Part shown: in pieces, positions 14,100 to 16,117 of the stretch
How the letters are laid out: every line of letters starts with the position of its first letter
Position numbering within the stretch: the first letter of the stretch is position 1
Source: DASYQV01 sp036005125
GTDB lineage: Bacteria; Acidobacteriota; Vicinamibacteria; Vicinamibacterales; UBA2999
Direction of reading: 5' to 3'
Assembly (NCBI GenBank): GCA_036005125.1
Contig: DASYQV010000090.1
Span: 1-16,117 of the forward strand
Length of the DNA: 16,117 nt
Notes under the pieces: model-generated
Told to the model about the DNA's origin: nothing
The model's database searches: none
Seen by the model: the letters and a program-made list of their open reading frames with translations, nothing else
Program-made: the position numbers and the translations under genes

Positions 14100-14227
14100 G
14101 CGAGGACGCAGAGACGATATGAAACGCCGAGCGCGCCGAGGACGCCGAGATTTTCCGGGAAGACCTCGGCGATCTCGGCGCGCTCGGCGTTTGATTCGTC
14201 TCCCCGCGCTCGGCGTTTGATTCGTGC
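14100..14227. repeat. Dispersed palindromic element, copy 3, between kinase and activator genes
   Basis: Arms at 14122-14149 (AAACGCCGAGCGCGCCGAGG and eight more bases) and 14165-14192 are reverse complements at 26 of 28 positions around a 15-base loop. On the right, CGCGCTCGGCGTTTGATTCG occurs twice, starting near 14179 and 14205. The minus strand spells N-A-E-R-A-E-I-A-E, then LGVLGALGV. This is the best-preserved of the three copies. It sits in the 218-bp gap between the kinase stop and the activator start, where such operons normally have little spacing. Confidence 0.8.
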
Positions 14228-14269
14228 TCCATTTGAATCAGAAGAGTCAGTGAACCACCTCCGAAACAG

Positions 14270-15766
14270 CTACGCCACCCAGCCGCCCGCCACCGCCGCG
14301 TCCGCAACCGGAAATTGCACCGTGAACCGCGTTCCTTGCCCGATCCGTGTGTTCACCGTAATCGAGCCGCCGTGCGCATCGACGATGGACTTCACGACGG
14401 CGAGGCCGAGGCCCGTCCCGCCCGCATGCGATCGCGTCGTGAAGAACGGCTCGAAGATGTGCGGCAGGAGGTCGTCCGGGATGCCGACTCCAGTGTCTTC
14501 GACGATCAGAGAGACCGACGGCCGCATCTGCCCGCTCGCAACGACGAATGACGCGCCCCCGAGGGCGATTCGTACGGTCCCTCCTGGCGGCGTACTGCGT
14601 ACCGCATTGATCAGCAGATTCATGACGACCTGCTGGACCTGCGCGACGTCCGCGTGCGCTGCCGGCAGGCACTCGCCATCCTGAAACTCCAGATGAACCC
14701 CCTGCCTCCGGGCTTCCGGTTCGAACAGCTCGACGATGTCACGAACGGGAGCGCTCAACTGCGCTTCGGTAATGGACGGCACCGTGTGACGGGAGAACGT
14801 CAACAACTGCTCGACAATCCGTGCGATCCGGTCGGACTCGCTCGCCAGGATCTCCGCTGTCCGCCGGACGTCCGACGGGACGTCCGTCCTCGCAGCAAGC
14901 GCCCGCGCGCGCCCGTTGACCACTTGAAGCGGCGAACCGATTTCGTGAGCGAGACCCGCGGAGAGTTGTCCGACGGTCACGAGCTTGTCCGTGCGCTGAA
15001 GGCTCGTCTCCAGCGCCTCGCGCCGTTCCACCTCGGTGATGAGCCGACGGCGGGCTTCGATGAGGTCGCTCATCATCGCGTTGAATTCCGTCACCGCGGC
15101 GCCCATTTCGTCCGCGCGATGAAACGACGCCTTTGCCGACAGGTCTCCCGCGCGCACGGCTCTCATCGTCTGCACGAGGTTGCGAAGGGGACCGCGGACG
15201 TACACGGAGGCGAGGAACCAGCCCGAGGCGGTCAATCCGATGACCAGCGTCGCGAGCGACAGCACCATGGCGCGCGTTTCCGAGAGGAGATCGCGCCGTT
15301 CTTCGTCGAGCGACCGTACGAGGCCCAGCGTCCCCATCCGGCCGCGATCGTCGTCGACGATGGGAAGCGCGGCAACGAGATGCGACAGGCCGCGCGGGCC
15401 TTCGAAGTGAACAACCGCACGGTTGACGGACTGCGTCTCGGTGACAGCGCGGCGAACCAGCGCTTCGGTTTCTCCGGCCCCCCAGGAACCGGCGATCATC
15501 ACGCCGGATGCATCGAAGACCGTCACGTCGGTGGATGGGTCGTGCAGCTTGACCGCGTCGACGATCTCGCGCACGTCAGCCGCCTGCCTGTCGCGCAGGG
15601 CGTTGCCGGCGGCCACTTGAACTGTCGTGCCGATGAGTCGCAGATCCCGTTCGGCCGACGCCCGCAGGTCGGCCTCTTCCTCCCGCAACTGATACCCGCC
15701 GTAGAGACCCACGATGACCAGGGCGGTGGCGGCGAACCCGAGGGTGAGCTTGGTCCAGACCTGCAT
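14270..15766 (-). CDS. NtrB-like membrane sensor histidine kinase
   Basis: This 498-residue protein has TM1 at about 8-26, a periplasmic sensor region of about 140 residues with a Cache/PAS-like VTVFDASGVMIAGSWG motif, and TM2 at about 167-188. A HAMP linker (191-243) and a short coiled coil follow. The dimerisation domain has the phospho-acceptor His274 (SAGLAHEIGSPL). The ATPase domain has N-box NLLINAV (383-389), G1 DTGVGIP (424-430), F-box FEPFFTT and G2 GGTGLGLAV (449-457). It probably phosphorylates the sigma-54 activator downstream. I start at ATG 15766; the frame is open for 14 more codons, and neither start has a clear Shine-Dalgarno. The divergent lipoprotein gene is a natural candidate target (inference). 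Confidence 0.92.
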   Translation of the reverse strand: MQVWTKLTLGFAATALVIVGLYGGYQLREEEADLRASAERDLRLIGTTVQVAAGNALRDRQAADVREIVDAVKLHDPSTDVTVFDASGVMIAGSWGAGETEALVRRAVTETQSVNRAVVHFEGPRGLSHLVAALPIVDDDRGRMGTLGLVRSLDEERRDLLSETRAMVLSLATLVIGLTASGWFLASVYVRGPLRNLVQTMRAVRAGDLSAKASFHRADEMGAAVTEFNAMMSDLIEARRRLITEVERREALETSLQRTDKLVTVGQLSAGLAHEIGSPLQVVNGRARALAARTDVPSDVRRTAEILASESDRIARIVEQLLTFSRHTVPSITEAQLSAPVRDIVELFEPEARRQGVHLEFQDGECLPAAHADVAQVQQVVMNLLINAVRSTPPGGTVRIALGGASFVVASGQMRPSVSLIVEDTGVGIPDDLLPHIFEPFFTTRSHAGGTGLGLAVVKSIVDAHGGSITVNTRIGQGTRFTVQFPVADAAVAGGWVA

Positions 15767-15902
15767 CGCGAGAGTGTGGCAGAAGTACACAGGTGCGTCA
15801 AACATCACCAGCCGTCGTATGGGGCTCTGGACCGTAACTTATTGATTAAAAAGGATGTTTCAGCCAAATGCGACAGCGATCGACCCTTGCACCAAGACGG
15901 GC
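15767..15902. promoter_or_regulatory. Divergent intergenic region with AT-rich core
   Basis: An AT-rich island (about 15836-15858, including TTATTGATTAAAAAGG) stands out from GC-rich surroundings between the kinase start and the lipoprotein start. It probably holds promoters for both. On the minus strand TTGGCT and CAATAA lie 17 bases apart, a weak sigma-70-like pair. I see no convincing sigma-54 GG-N10-GC pair. Confidence 0.3.
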
Positions 15903-16117
15903 ATGCGTTTCCGCGATCCGCTCGTTCTCTGCCTTCTGTCTGGTGTCTTTTTCACGGGCGCGGTTGGGCTCGCCGGCTGTTCGGCCCCTGCTACGGCGAC
16001 GCAGGCCGAACGGGACCTCACGGCGGCTCCCCCGGATGGCGTCGTCCGAATCGCCGAACCATCGCGCCAGTTTCTGACCGTCGAGGCGGCTGGAGGTGGG
16101 ACGGGCGGCGCCACGCT
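15903..16117 (+). CDS. Lipoprotein, probably an RND efflux periplasmic adaptor (3' end outside window)
   Basis: An open frame of 71 codons runs to the window edge. It begins MRFRDPLVLCLLSGVFFTG and continues to a lipobox, LAGC, with Cys26 as the lipidation site. The following TQAERDLTAAPPDGVVRIAE, then P-S-R-Q-F-L-T-V-E-A, resembles the start of RND-type membrane fusion proteins in Acidobacteriota, where the first beta segment follows a short linker. That family call is tentative because the diagnostic lipoyl and beta-barrel domains lie outside the window. The lipoprotein signal is clear. An upstream ATG at 15868 opens a different, Arg/Ser-rich frame that I regard as spurious. Divergence from the kinase/activator pair suggests regulation by it (inference). 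Confidence 0.55.
   Translation, partial: MRFRDPLVLCLLSGVFFTGAVGLAGCSAPATATQAERDLTAAPPDGVVRIAEPSRQFLTVEAAGGGTGGAT

Noticed and set aside
12654..14684. Long plus-strand frames opposite the activator and kinase genes
   Set aside because: The minus-strand genes have complete, well-ordered domains; the plus frames have none and cross the palindromic element.
15767..15902. Sigma-54 promoter for the lipoprotein gene
   Set aside because: TTGCA occurs near 15889 but no GG lies at the required distance upstream, so I do not call it.
15868..16077. 69-codon plus-strand frame starting at 15868
   Set aside because: It is Arg/Ser-rich without motifs; the overlapping frame from 15903 has a clean lipoprotein signal and stays open to the edge.

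Overview
The window is GC-rich (low 60s % by eye) and looks like a soil or sediment Acidobacteriota genome, most likely class Vicinamibacteria. The lineage call is an inference. It rests on the DUF6152 gene, two members of a secreted WEGDTLVV-type family common in that group, a tandem pair of PQQ sugar dehydrogenases, and dispersed palindromic repeats that read as N-A-E-x-A-E / L-G-V-L-G. No rRNA, tRNA, CRISPR array or intact transposase was seen.

Layout. Positions 1-549 (minus) hold most of a Uma2-family nuclease gene running off the left edge. Positions 550-1930 hold no intact gene. They contain a frameshifted, truncated DUF5615 toxin remnant, the C-terminal tail of a type I restriction specificity gene (hsdS) broken by a frameshift, an array of 21-bp monomers grouped into ~105-bp superunits, and the first of three dispersed palindromic elements. 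Positions 1933-4575 (minus) are two tandem paralogous exported sugar dehydrogenase genes. A Tat-exported phosphotriesterase-family gene (4756-5898, plus) diverges from them. Positions 5984-9529 (minus) are a row of four exported proteins: a double lipocalin-like protein, DUF6152, and two WEGDTLVV-type proteins. A diheme cytochrome c gene (9660-10841, plus) diverges from that row. Positions 10917-12549 (minus) are a small two-TM protein and a conserved protein resembling the LIC_10091 family. Positions 12669-15766 (minus) are an NtrB-like kinase and an NtrC-like sigma-54 activator. A lipoprotein gene, probably an RND efflux adaptor, begins at 15903 (plus) and runs off the right edge.

How the genes may work together. 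From 1933 to 10841 all eight genes encode proteins with export signals: seven Sec-type and one Tat. Quinoprotein dehydrogenases, a diheme cytochrome c, a metal hydrolase and small beta-rich proteins suggest a periplasmic oxidation/hydrolysis module passing electrons to cytochrome c. The substrate cannot be read from the sequence. The kinase/activator pair probably senses an envelope signal and may control the divergent efflux-type gene.

Several translation starts were moved inward from the longest open frame because a Shine-Dalgarno sequence lies inside the longer frame. Both sugar dehydrogenases and the phosphotriesterase start at GTG. One palindromic element separates kinase from activator, and another lies inside the secreted-protein row.
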